Assembly: GCF_018812025.1 (NCBI RefSeq)
Contig: NC_063065.1
Span: 30,430,288-30,494,287, forward strand
Length of the DNA: 64,000 bases
Direction: 5' to 3'
DNA from: Megalobrama amblycephala
Lineage: Eukaryota; Chordata; Actinopteri; Cypriniformes; Xenocyprididae
Below are positions 1 to 13,400 of this stretch, one piece after another. The first letter of the stretch is position 1. Every line of letters starts with the position of its first letter. The position numbers were made by a program, and so were the translations under genes. The notes below the pieces were generated by a model. That model had not been told where the DNA came from. It was given only the letters and a program-made list of their open reading frames with translations, and ran no database searches.

Positions 1-365
1 GCATCCCAGAAATGTGTCCAACAGGTGCGTTAACCACTGCGTTTCAGATGTTCATGACAAATTAAGAAAACTTAAAAGATTTTGCATGGTCTAAATTAAT
101 AAATTAACTTATCAGTGCTAAAAATGTTTCTGTTCATACACAGTTTGATAATGAAAGAGTCAAAAAATTATTAAGTTACAACCAAATATTCATGAAAGCT
201 TGGTTGATATTTGCTCTATGAATAAGACCAGACAATGACATTCTAGAAAATTCTGTTTTTGCAACAGCTGTTACAGCAGTTTAGGGAGAGTCCTTACTAT
301 TCCAAAATGGCAATACCCTGTTAACAAAAGATAGCTCCATAAATGGTTTACTGAATTGGGTGTTC

Positions 366-889
366 AATATCAATCCTCAATCTGACTTGTGATGCAGCCT
401 GAATCATAATCATGTCATATTCGTTCATCTGCCCAATGGAGAACTGGCCACCTGCCTGAGCCTGGGTTCTCTCAAGGTTTCTTGTTTTTCTCCATTTCTG
501 TCACCAATAGGTTTGGGTTCTTGCCACCTTGCGTTCTGGTTTGCTTATTTGAGGACAGTAAATATTCAGCAATATTATTGACTTGAATGCCCTGACAATA
601 TTGGATGAGGACTGAATCTGACCCAGATGATGATGTTTCTGTTGTCCCCAGATGAACTTTACACAGTTATTGAACTGAACTGGATCAACACTGAACTGAT
701 TTCAGCTGGACAATGACACTATTATCTTTTCAGAGCTGTTTTAAAGCATTATTGTATTCGATTTGCATCATTTATCATTATTTTCCTGTTTATCACTGTA
801 AAGCTGCTTTAAAACAACCTGTATTGTATAAAGCGCTATAGAAATAAAGGTTACTTGAGTTGAGTTGAGTTGAGTTAACTTGACTTGAA
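366..889 (+). repeat. 3' tail of an L2-type LINE (truncated copy)
   Basis: It matches the 3' tails at 33975-34437 and 40500-40860. Shared landmarks are GCCTGAATCATAATCA, GAGCCTGG, a GTTTGGGTTC block, AAGCTGCTTT and ATAAAGGTTACTTGA, ending in a TTGAG repeat. It is a 5'-truncated dead copy without coding capacity. Confidence 0.65.
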
Positions 890-1341
890 GAAATTGACCA
901 ACACTTACAAAGGCCAGACCTGATCCCCTATTCAGTAATTTTATAGATGAATTAGAACAGCAATCTGGGCCCCAACACCCAACATCACTACTACTCTTGT
1001 TTCTTGTGGAACATTTCATTTCAAAATAATGGCAAAAAAACATTAATTTTCCACTATGAGAGTGGAAGAGAATGCTGTTCATTCACTCCCCCACCTACAT
1101 TTCCTGCCGGTAATAAGATTTGATCTTCGGGTTACAAGTCTAACTCTCTAACCAAAGAAGAGACAGGATAGAAGACAACTAGGAGAAATTACAGTTACAC
1201 TCCAACTCAATGAAACACATAAAGACCAGACTCATTAAAGGACTTTTCATAAATGAGAGGTACATTCAATGAGAGTAGCACAATGACTATGTGTGAATGA
1301 ACTACTGCATTCACTGATTCCCCCTTCTCTCTACTCTACAG

Positions 1342-1461
1342 GGACTACAGTTATCCAGGTGACAGCTACAGATGCAGATGACCCTATGTTTGGGAACAAT
1401 GCTAAACTCATCTATTCAATCCTGCAGGGGGAGCCCTACTTCTCAGTGGAACCCAAAACAG
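1342..1461 (+). CDS. Plus cadherin exon: start of EC2 (120 nt)
   Basis: Acceptor CTACAG before 1342 and donor GTGCAG from 1462. It encodes [20 protein letters not shown] followed by a [16 protein letters not shown] stretch, the classic type II EC2 opening. The exon enters with two bases of a codon and leaves after one base, which matches the next exon found. Confidence 0.88.
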
Positions 1462-4400
1462 GTGCAGATCCCTTGCTCAGCAATTACATTTGTTCTTCAA
1501 ACAGTCACATTTAAAATGATCTGAATCTCACTGAATTAGATACAAAATTTCGCTGCAATAGATACACTGTAAAAAAATATCCCATAAGATTTACAATAAA
1601 AAACGGCAGCTATGGTTGCCAGAACTTTACCGTTAAAAATATGGTAGCACCGTTTTAGGTTTTACAGGACAGCACTTAGTTTACAGTTCAAAACCATGTA
1701 ATTTAAAGGTTTATATTGTAATAATTATGGTTCATTACTGTTTATTTTACACACTGTAAAATTTATGGTAAAAAAAAAAAAAAAAAAAACTTATTTCATG
1801 AACTGATATAATGTTAATTTACCAACCTATTGAAGTACCAATCTTTTGTACCTTTGTAATACATTGACATCCACCAAACACAGTGGTGATGAGAGTCACA
1901 TGTTGAATCAAAGCTCATCATAAACAGCTTTTCCACAAGCTGAGAAGGACAATACTAATGTATAGAAGGTGCACACAGTGTCATTCACACAAAAACTGAA
2001 CACCATCATGGTAACACACATGTAACACACATGAAATTTAAAAAATGCAATAAACATTAATTTAATAACATAAGATGTAACATAAAATCCTAATGTAAAT
2101 AACTGATTAGAAAAAAACAAAGGAGAAAATGTCAATTTACGCTTTTTACTGTAAATTATACAATGAATTGTTATTTTTCACTTCCAAAAACTGTAAATTT
2201 AATGGTATTTTACCATAAAATTACATTAAATGTAATGTTTGATCTATTACAGTTATTCACCGTATGAAGTATGGAAACTTTTTGTAAACCAATTAACTGT
2301 TTTTCACCGTAAGTCTTTACCGTTAATTTCACAGCCATTTTTTACAGTGTATCCTAACCCTAAGACTAAATGGCATTTATGTAAAATAAAGACAAAATTG
2401 TAAGTACAGTGATGAAAATGAAGACACTGTGTCACAATAAAATATTGAAAATACATGTCCATATGATAAACTACACCTGTGGTTACTCTGATAGGACACC
2501 CGTTTCAAAGTCCTGACACTACGGGCTGGTCATTTGGTTTTTAATCTTTTGTGGGAGGGTCATGGCATACTTGTTTATGTTGTTTGTTTTTTTTTCTCTT
2601 GTGCTTGTCTGTCAGTTTCTTGTGTCTCTGTTCTTCCCCTTTTATCCTGCTACCCTATTATCAAGGCTTTCCCCTATTTTCAGAGTTCAGGGTGGAGAAA
2701 GTAAGTGAACACTAATTTAGTAACTTGTTGATCCTCCTTTAGCAACAGAGCCTCCACCAAACATTTCCTCTAGCTGCCTATAAGACTTCTGACCAATTAT
2801 GTACTAATTATGTACCATCCTTCTCCACAAATCTGTTCAGTTTATGAATATTTCTGAGTTGTCTTACGCAGATTTACTTGTGTTATTTACTTGTGTGCTT
2901 TTGGGTCAATATCTTGTTGCATCACCCAACCTCTCTAAAGCTTAAAGTCTTAAAGTGCTTCATATTTGGGAAGAGGTTTTGGTGTTGGTGTGCAAAGCCC
3001 CCCTTTTCTCCAAACAAAGCATTGTGCTGCATTCAGCTGTTCAGGTTTCTTTAAAGGTCTGTGCAGTAGCAGACTGGGCAGGTGATAAATATAAGACTGA
3101 GCTTAGTACTTGCATTTCTCACCCATTTGAAATAGTGTCCTGATTCAATTTGTTCATATGGTCCAGTTAGTCCTTGCTGGAAGTTGTGTTCATGAAAAAG
3201 AGAGGTATTTGATGAATAAAAAGACAACACTGCAGCTTGGCACAATCATTGGGGCCTAGTTCTCTTGCTGAATTTATTATTATAACTATATGTTATAATA
3301 ATAAATAAAATATTCTGCTAAAGCAGTGTCTTATTTACTAGCCCAGGAACAAGGATTAAATTGTAACAGTATGTAGTTGTTATTCCAAAACATGTGAGGC
3401 AGAAATAACAAACAAAGACTGAACACGGAGAATAAAACAGGAGCACACTCAGGAGTGTCAAGAGCAAACACACTAACACATATAAATAAACACAAGAACT
3501 GACCTTTTAAACCATGAAGGTGAGCCAATGGATATCACATAAGCAGTGTGCAAACTACGTGCAAGAGTTATGCTGGTGAAGAACTCTTTAATCTCAGTCA
3601 ATTCACTACAAAAAGTGAAAGTAAAAACTGATGGAGCTTTCATCACCCTGCACTAATGGCACATATTCTCTCAGAGAAGACAAGAGATGCATCTACTTCA
3701 ACATTTGCTGATAACAGTATATAAGTGTCTTTAATTTATTCCCATAACATTTCTCTTGTGGCTCATACATAGTGAAAAAAAAAGAGAATAAAAGTATTTC
3801 AGGTTAAATAGGTTGTTTTTTAAAGTTTTTGCTTGAAATGCAATGAAAGCTGCTCTTAATTTTCATTGATGACTTCAGTGTTCAGAAATATCATAGACTG
3901 TTAATAATATGAATTATAGAATTATATGCCTATAATTCTTTGTATAATAGACCTAAATGTTTTCAAAGCATTTTCAATTAGGAGTAATAGCCTAATCTTT
4001 TTATCCTCATTGTGCATCAGTTATGCGGTGATGCGCTGTGAAAATATTGTGGGGCAAATTTATTGCAATATTAATTTATTAATAAAAATAACCTAATGAT
4101 GCAAATAAGCATAATAATAAGAAGAATATAGTATGCCTATATTAATTGGAAATGGCCAGTATTGTTAATATGTGGTGCTTTTGTCAGTATCTCTGGCTAT
4201 CGTCGATACATAATCGACGCAAAATGGCACAGGTGTGGTTATTGCTTTTTTATTGTCATTTCTCTGCCATGTGTGGGAAAGAAACAAAACACAGTGTCTC
4301 CGATAACACTATAGTGCAAACATACATGTCTTATAGAAATAATATTTAGCACACTTGAACAAGGACAGTCTGTGCTCAATGTTTATTTTTCTTTCTCTCC

Positions 4401-7400
4401 AACACAGGTATAATTGTGACGTCATGGCCTGATATGGACAGAGAAGCCAGGGAGATATATCTGGTTGTGGTTCAGGTGAAAGATATGCTGGGACTCAATG
4501 GAGGCTACAGTGCCACAACCACCGTGACCATTAGCCTAATGGATGTCAATGACAACGGACCCACTTTCCAGCAAAGTGAGAATCCAAAAGATGGCCATGA
4601 TACGTCAGTCCATCAAACAAACAGATGAATTATATTAAACTTTTGGGAAAGACAGACCATTTTATACACATTAAGCAAGGCTTTATCACATTATATATTC
4701 TAGTTTTATGAAAGGTTTTAGGTTTTGTTATATATAAAAATTTGTATATATAGGAATTTTATTGAATACACGGTTCAGGGTTTTATGGTAATGGTTCGGT
4801 ACGATTTTGGTACAATAGGAAAAATGGTCACACTTTAGTTTTAGGGTCCAATTCTCACTATTAACTAACTATAAACTTCTGCCTCAATAAACCCCTAATT
4901 ACTGCTTATTAAGGTTGTTAAGTTTAGGTAGTGGATAGGATTGCGGGATGTAGAATAAGACAGTGCAGAATAAGGCATGTATATGTGTTTTATAAGTAGT
5001 AATAAACAGACAAAATCTTAGTAATATGTATGCTAATAAGCAACTAGTTAATAGTAAGAATTGGACACTAAACTAAAGTTTTACTGTAAAAAGCAAATCC
5101 ACAATGCTAGGTTTCTTTTCGTTTATTTTGAAAAGACAGTTGTGCTAATTACAATTAGCAGCATTTAGTCCCCCTGAGGTATTTGGTACGATACAGCCTC
5201 CTTTAGTGTATTAAGCACTAAGCAGCAAGCAGAATGCAGACTCCCATAGGTCATATTTTTTGCAGGGTTGATAAAAAACAAAAGGTATTTGGTCACAATC
5301 AGCTACAAAAACTGAAAAACACCTTGTGTTATACAAGTGCAAAATGAAAAGAATAATGAAAAATAAAACTTGTGCATTACAAGTGTTAAAATTTGCATTA
5401 GTATTGCATCCTTCACATGAGCATTTAATATTGTTGACTTTTCAGCCTAAATTAAATCTCTTTTTTTGGCTCATTTTACCTGTAAAAGAAAACCTGCCTA
5501 ATAATTATGCACGTTCAATAGAAGACACTTTTTCATTTCCGGCCTTACTGAACAATTATAAATGATTAAATACAACATTAATAGTAGTTCTTAAGATTGA
5601 TATGGTTTGGAATTGGTCAAATGTGCCTGGAAAAAAAAAAAAAAGATCAGAAAAACAACTTGCATAATAATTATGCACACAGTATATATAGTCAGTCCGT
5701 TTTAGCCTAGACAAATGAACAAGATGAACAATGTTACAACAATATGACAGTAACAGTAATACCAAAATCCTCCAGTTTCATTATCAGTCCAATAAATAAC
5801 TGAGATGCAAGATGACATCAGTTGCATATGTATGAAACGAGAGAGTGGGCCTGCAGTGTGAAACAAGGTACATGAAAGTTTCAGTTGAGCGGTGTATTAT
5901 ACAGTATACCATTGCAATGGACAACGGTCAGTATCAGACTGCTGAATGCTGTGAATGACTGATCATAATCAGAATCAAATCCATCTGCACCCTCTTCTGC
6001 CCACTCCAATCTAAGAGGTTTGGGATGAAAAAAGGAAGAAAAGGTTCCGAATTGTGTTGTTCCAGAGATGCTTGCACCTTATACAGACTCAGAATTATAT
6101 AGCTTGTTGCTGTCTTCCTCAAGCCAGTTGTGTTAATCTCCAAGTTTCTTGTCAAACCACCTGGATTCCCAGAGACCACTGTTGCTTCTCCTGTGGCTCT
6201 TGTTACATCAGTACTAATAGTATCCCACTATTGTAGCCTGTCCAAAGCTGCCTGCTACTGCAGTTTCCCAAAGAAAATCCTTACCAAACTAAAGTTATGA
6301 ACATATACAGGAGATTTGGGTTCATTTTGGATTATGGTTCAACATCTTTGACAAGTTTCTGGATCAAATCTTTGATTTAATCTTTGTTGCACAGTACGAA
6401 GCAATAAAAGAGACTCAACTTACACTTTCTTTGTAGAGCAGCCAATGTTGTTCACATAGAAAACTTAATAAATAACATCAAATAACATCTTATAATGCGG
6501 TAATGGGAAATGTTTCTAAGAGCTTTAGGTTGGTGGAAGGGTTAGAGGACAGAAAATATCATTAGCACACAATAAAAATAATAGAAATCCATGGAAAATT
6601 TGGGCCATGGCAGAAAAAAAAAAAACACATGGGTGTGTGGTTAAATTATTATCAGCATTCAGTGATTTATTACATTATGTAGTTTTTGTGTTTCTGTTGC
6701 CAAAGCACATGGACATTGACATTTTTCTATCATTTTCCTCTTTATGTCCAGATTTGTACACATTTGCTATATCAGAGTCAGCCCCAGTGGGCACCACAGT
6801 GGGAAGAATAATGGCAGATGACAGTGATGTTGGTCTGAACGCTAAAATGAACTACAGCTTAGAGGATCTTGAGGAGAGCAGCACCTTCACAATCCAGACG
6901 GACCCTGACACTCAAGAGGGGATTGTCATACTGGCTCAGGTCTTATAGTACAATACAGTTTTATGTAATCATTAACTATCTATCAATCTTTTTTTTTTTT
7001 CTGAATTTCCATGACAGTTGTTTACAAATGTTGGACATGATGTTCTCAGATTCAAGCATCAAACGTTCAAGACATATTTATATTACATTTTATTGAATAA
7101 TGTTTTCATTTATGATTAAAATGTTTTGATATTATCAATTTTTAATTAAGAACTTTTATATTATACAGTCCATATATTTATTTATACTTAGCACAATCAT
7201 ATTTAGGCAGTACTTTTAGATATGCAAAACTTAAAACCTCCATGGGAGATGTTTTATGTGTTTTCTGTCTTTTATAAGTGTTTTCTCATCTCTGTAGCCA
7301 TTGGATTATGAAAGCAAGAGGCGGTTTGTCATTGCTGTAGAGGCCTTCAATGAAAACATAGACACACGTTTTCTGAGTGAATATGAGTTTCATGACAGGA

Positions 7401-10400
7401 CAACACTCAAAATTACTGTGACAAATGTGGACGAACCACCCATCTTTTCCGAAACATCTTATAGCTGGAAAGTGCTAGAAAGTGCCCAAATCAGCACTCA
7501 AGTTGGTACAATCTATGCTAGAGACACAGACACAGCCAACAACCCCATAAGGTAATTTCCATTTTTATTTTCCCTTTTTTCATTTCTCCTTTGGGCCTAT
7601 ACTAACCCCTAAATGTCAGATGAGAATGACATTACATCTTTTAGGTTTTATGCCTTGAGGTGAAAAACTAACTCTATGGTACTTTCAAAACATTGCTTAA
7701 GCCTCGTTTCCATCTAAACGTGGCCGGGGCCTGGAGGTGGCCCAGCTGAATTGACAATGGCAATGTAATGTGACAGCATTTATAGTCATATTTTCCTTAT
7801 GTCTTGTACCATTAAACACAGTGTAAAACATTGTAAGCTTCATATATGGTTATTTTGGGGAGGAGATGGGGTGGAGATGCATGTACGCACAATCTTCCGC
7901 TAACTTGGTTTTATAAAGGGAATTTTGCACTGGTTCTGGTGTACGCATGGTTTTATAAATCTGAAAACTTGTGTGTGTACGCAAAATCTGGCTTTTCTGC
8001 ATATGCACACTTTTAGAATGAAATCTATGGAAAGTTTTATTCATGAGGCCCCTGGAGACTTGAGTATCTCTTCAGCAGGATTCTTTATTGGGAATATGCT
8101 GTTTCACACTGCAGTCATCAACTCCAATTGAGGCAGGCATACATGATGTTTTGTACACCCAGGCGTGGAACAGAATTGATCTTATGATCTTATCTAGGAC
8201 CATTGCAACCCATGCCAGTCTCCTGGAAGAGGGAGTTGCTTTAAATTCCAATACCATAAATTTACAAAACATTGACTTATTATGTGGCTTACATTTTTCA
8301 ATCACATCGTGCTTAATACTGTTAGACCAGAGGAGAATTCCCTGTAAATTTGGAGCAATCTTGAGAAACAGACTGAAAGATTCTGAATGTACAGAACAGA
8401 ATACATTATGTTTGCTATATAGTCAACATGCTTGGCAGTTCATGATTGTTTAAAAATATGAATGTGGTAACAAACAATAGAAGTGTTTGAGAAAAATTGC
8501 CCCAAATAACAATTGTTTTCTTTGAACAGATACAGCATTTCAAAGAGCAGTGACACACAACAGATGTTCAGAATTGATGCTAGTAATGGGACAGTGTATG
8601 TGGCCAACCGTTTGGATCGAGAAACCACAGCCTGGTACAACTTGACCATCATCGCCAGAGAGATCAGTGAGCAGTTTCTTGTCTCTAACATGTATCAACC
8701 ACTAACACAAAACATCTGAGATTACTTGTGAAAATGCTTCTATGTTTCTAATTTTGGGATACTGTATTTGGGAATACAGTAAATACAGTAAAAACAGTAA
8801 TACTGTAAAACATTATTAAAGTTTAAAGAAACTGTTTTTAATTGTATTATTTTGAAATGTATTCCTGTGATCAAAGCTGAATTTTTTCATTCACATTCAC
8901 TTTTATAACCATCTCCCTAAGAACAAACTAGTGAGGCAAGCTACAAGATAAATTTAAGGGAGGGACCCACTGACCAAACTTGCAGTTAAAAAGAACATAT
9001 AGACAATTCAAATATAACCCCATATAGAAATATATTTTTTATTATTATTATTTTAATATTTATATAAAAAGACAAAAATATACAGTCCCCTCCAAAAGTA
9101 TTGGAACAGTGAGGACTATTCCTTTATTTTTTCTGTAGACTGAAAACATTTGGGTTTGACATCAAACAATTTATATGAGACAAAAGATCAACATTTCAGC
9201 TTTTATTTCCAGGTATTTACATCTGGATCTGATACACAACTTAGAAGATATAACCTTTTGTTTGAACCCACCCATTTCTCATGTGACCAAAAGTATTGGA
9301 ACAGATTAACTTAAAATAGATTAAAGTGAATAAGACTTCATATTTAGTTGAAAATCCTTTGCTTGCAATAACTGCATCAAGCCTATGACCCATTGACATC
9401 ACCAAACTTTTGCATTCTTCTTTTGTAATGCTTTTCCAGGCTTCCACTGCAGCCTCTTTCAGTTGTTGTTTGTTTTGGGGGGTTACTCCCTTCAGTCTCT
9501 TTTTTAGCAGGTAAAATGCATGCTCTATAGGGTTTAAGTCTGGAGATTGACTTGGCCAGTCTAAAACCTTCCACTTTTTGCCCCTGATGAACTCCTTTGT
9601 TGCTTTGGCACTGTGTTTTGGGTCATTATCTTGCTGCATGATGAAGGATCTCCCAATCAGTTTGGTTGCATTTTTCTGTAAATTGGCAGACAAAATGTTT
9701 CTGTACACTTCAGAGTTCATTTTGCTGCTGCCATCATGTGTTACATCATCAATGAAGATCAATAAGCCCGTCCCAGAAGAAGCCATGCAAGCCCAAGCCA
9801 TGACATTACCTCCACCGTGTTTCACAGATGAGCTTGTATGTTTGGGGTCATGAGCAGATCCTTTTTTTCTCCAAACTTTAGCCTTTCCATCACTTTGGTA
9901 GAGGTTAATCTTTGTCTCATCAGTCCATAAAACTTTGCCCCAGAATGTTTGAGGCTTGTCTCTGTAGTTTTTGGCAAATTCCAGCCTGGCCTTCTTATTC
10001 TTCTTGCTAATGAGAGGTTTGCATCTTCTGGTGTAGCCTCTGTACTTTTGTTCATGAAGTCTTCTGCAGACAGTAGACTGTGATACCTTCACTCCTGCCC
10101 TCTTGAGGTTGTTGCTGATGTCACTAACAGTTGTTTTAGGGTCTTTCTTTACAGCTCTCACAATGTTTCTGTCGTCAACAGCTGATGTTTTTCTTGGTCT
10201 ACCCATTCGAGGTCTGTTACTTAGTACACCAGTGGTTTCTTTCTTCTTCAGGACATTCCAAATGGTTGTACTTGCTATGGTCAATGTTTGTGCAATGGCT
10301 CTGATTGATTTTCCATCTTCTCTCAGCTTCACAATTGCTTGTTTTTCACCCATAGACAGCTCTCTGGTTTTCATGTTGGTTACACGTCTAACTATAAATG

Positions 10401-13400
10401 CAGTCTGCACAGGCAAAACCCAAATCTGAAACTGAGTGCAGACATTTAGTGCTATTTATTGTTTGAATAATCAATGTAATAGGACACACCAGGGCAACAA
10501 AACACACCTGTCAGTCACATGTTCCAATACTTTTGGTCACATGAGAAATGGGTGGGTTCAAACAAAAGGTTATATCTTCTAAGTTGTGTATCAGATCCAG
10601 ATGTAAATACCTGGAAATAAAAGCTGAAATGTTGATCTTTTGTCTCATATAAATTGTTTGATGTCAAACCCAAATGTTTTCAGTCTACAGAAAAAATAAA
10701 GGAATAGTCCTCACTGTTCCAATACTTTTGGAGGGGACTGTATATTTACAAACAAAATCCAGTAAATATTGAAATCACAATAACATAATACACAAGAAGT
10801 CACACAAATGCAATACTGTCACTGCTGTTTGGCAATGAAGTTGGAAAAAACAAACAAAAAAAAAAAAATTAGCTGACCATTGTTCTGTTGTACATAGAAT
10901 AATCACAATGATTTGTAGTTTAGAGTCAGTTGTATCATTTGAGGCAAAATTTGTCATGCAGTGAAACAGGTAATCCAAATAGAATCCAAATACCAAAACG
11001 ATGAAGTCAGATCTTGATATCACTGTCCTTAGATTACAGAACTCTGTTGTTCCAGTTAAAACAGCAGCATAGAATCACAACGATGAAGAAATGAAGAATG
11101 ATATATACAGTAAAGTCCTTCTACAAACAAAACATATAAACTAGCATTAGCTTGCCACTTACAAAATAAACAACAGCCATAAAACATGAAAGACAAAATA
11201 CAGCGAACCCATGAAATAACCACAATTGACATAACAAACCAGACAAAACAACAACAACAACAACAATAACAACAACAACAACAAACACTTTATTGAGCTT
11301 AAAACCAAAGTTTCCCACAAGAGAAAAACCATCCTTGCATCCCAATGTGCATATTATCTGCCCTGAATAGTACAGAATATCACTAATATAACATACTATT
11401 TTGGATGAATAGTATGTACATTAAGACGCAGATTATGCTTCCCCTTAACTACTTCTCCCCTCATACCTGGCTATATACAAGGGAGAATGCTTCCAAGAGC
11501 TCCCTAGTGCATAGTAGTGGCATTACACCACCAGATATGAAAGGGAGTCAGCGTGCATCACTCATTCAGGTTTGTGTTTAGGAGCCAGAACAGGGTCCCG
11601 GTCATTTGAGTGGTCAGTTCAGCATTGTGGCAGAAGTGTACAGAGGTTATAACAGTAATTGAGATGTTCCCTATATGTCAGTCACTGTGACATAGTGTCG
11701 AATAACTGACAGTAGGGGTCCCCTGGGGAAAATGCCAAAACAGCTGAACTGTTTTACTATGTTTTTGCATAGCCTTCCCTGTGCACAAAGTAACAAGTGC
11801 ACTCGCAACATCATAACCTACCTGACACCCTACATAAGTTGTGTATTCCCTCGTACCACGCAGGGACAGAGAGGAGAGTACTTCTCATAGGAATAGGTTG
11901 CTTCAGTTGGTCTTTTGACCACAGCTGTGCAGACCACATTTAGCACTGGGGAAGCGCTCGTTCTCCTAGATAGGAGAAAGAAGACTATGGAGACCACATC
12001 CTACCTTAACTCTCTGTGGTCTGAGGTGTTGAAATAAAATGCTGCGTGGAGTCAACCAATCAAAATGCTGCGTGTACTCAACCAACTTGTAGAAATGAGA
12101 TCCTCCACTGGATCAAGCCACATGTAGCATAGCATCGCATTCTTCTTCTGATGTAAATTCAAGGCTTATTACTCATGCCACGTCTTCTTCCAAATTCGAT
12201 AAAAAACAGATGACCCTGATGAAGTTTGATGCTTTGTTTTTTGAGGTGATGGGAGAATTTACAGGTTTGCTTGCCTCACATGGACGATTTCAATATGAAT
12301 AGCCCATGCTGAATGTGGGTGTGGCCACATTACTCATAATGAGCAGAGACAAGGAAAACTCTATTTCTTGTTGGTGTCATATGGATTAGATAAACAGAAT
12401 AATTGTTTTCGATATGACTTATAGTACTTTATTTAAAATTAGACACTTTGTCATGATCCCTGTCTGTGTTGCCTGTGTCTCCATTACTGTGTGTTCACCT
12501 CATGTTTCCCTGCTGCTGTTCCCCTTGTTAGTTACCATGGACACTCATTGGACCACACCCCCTTGTTATCTCATTATCTCATTACCTTGTTTATCTCATC
12601 AGCCTTGTTATATAAGCCTGGTTCACTCATCCATTCCCGGCAAAGTATTGTACATGTAACTTTGCAATTCTCAGCATTTCCCTGTTTTTTTGTCTTTGGG
12701 TTCTTGGATTATTGCCTGTCTTTTGGATTTCCCTGTCTGCCTGTTTGATTCTGCCTTGTTGTCTGTTTGGACTGTCTTCTTGTTTATTTTGACCCTTTGC
12801 CTGTTTTTTTGTTGTTTTTTTTACCTCAATTGTGGATTACCATTTTCAATGAACTGCGTTTGGAACCTTCTTGATGGAAGTGAGTGTCGTCAGTAAATCC
12901 ATCTTCAAATAGAGTGCACTTAACTCTACTGACTCCAAGGCCTCAAAAGGAGATCCCTGTTGGCCCAGCAAGACTACAGAGAGATCCCACGAGGGAATAA
13001 GGCATGGTCTAGGAGAATTTAACCTCCTGGTGCCTCTGAGGTACCTGATTATCAGGTCATGCTTCCCTAAAGACTTACCATCCACTGCGTTGTGATGTGC
13101 TGCTATAGCAGCCACATACACTTTCAAGGTGAAAGGGGAAAGCAGGCCCTCCAACCTCTCCTGCAGAAGGGAAAGCACTGACCTGACTCTGTGGGTCGTC
13201 CCCTAGGGAAGCACACCAGTTAACAAACAAACTCCACTTCAAAGCATAGGCCCGCCTCATAGAGGGGGCTCTAGCCAGAGTGATGGTATCTATCACCGCT
13301 GGTGATAACTACTCAAGTCTTCCTTATCCCGCCCAGGGGCTAGACATGGAGGTTCCAGAAGTCTGGGTTTGAGTGCCAAATTTTGCCCTATGCCTGAGAA

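Noticed and set aside
8088..8453. 121-codon plus-strand open frame in a cadherin intron
   Set aside because: No recognisable domain, no splice phase fit to the flanking cadherin exons, composition like the intron.
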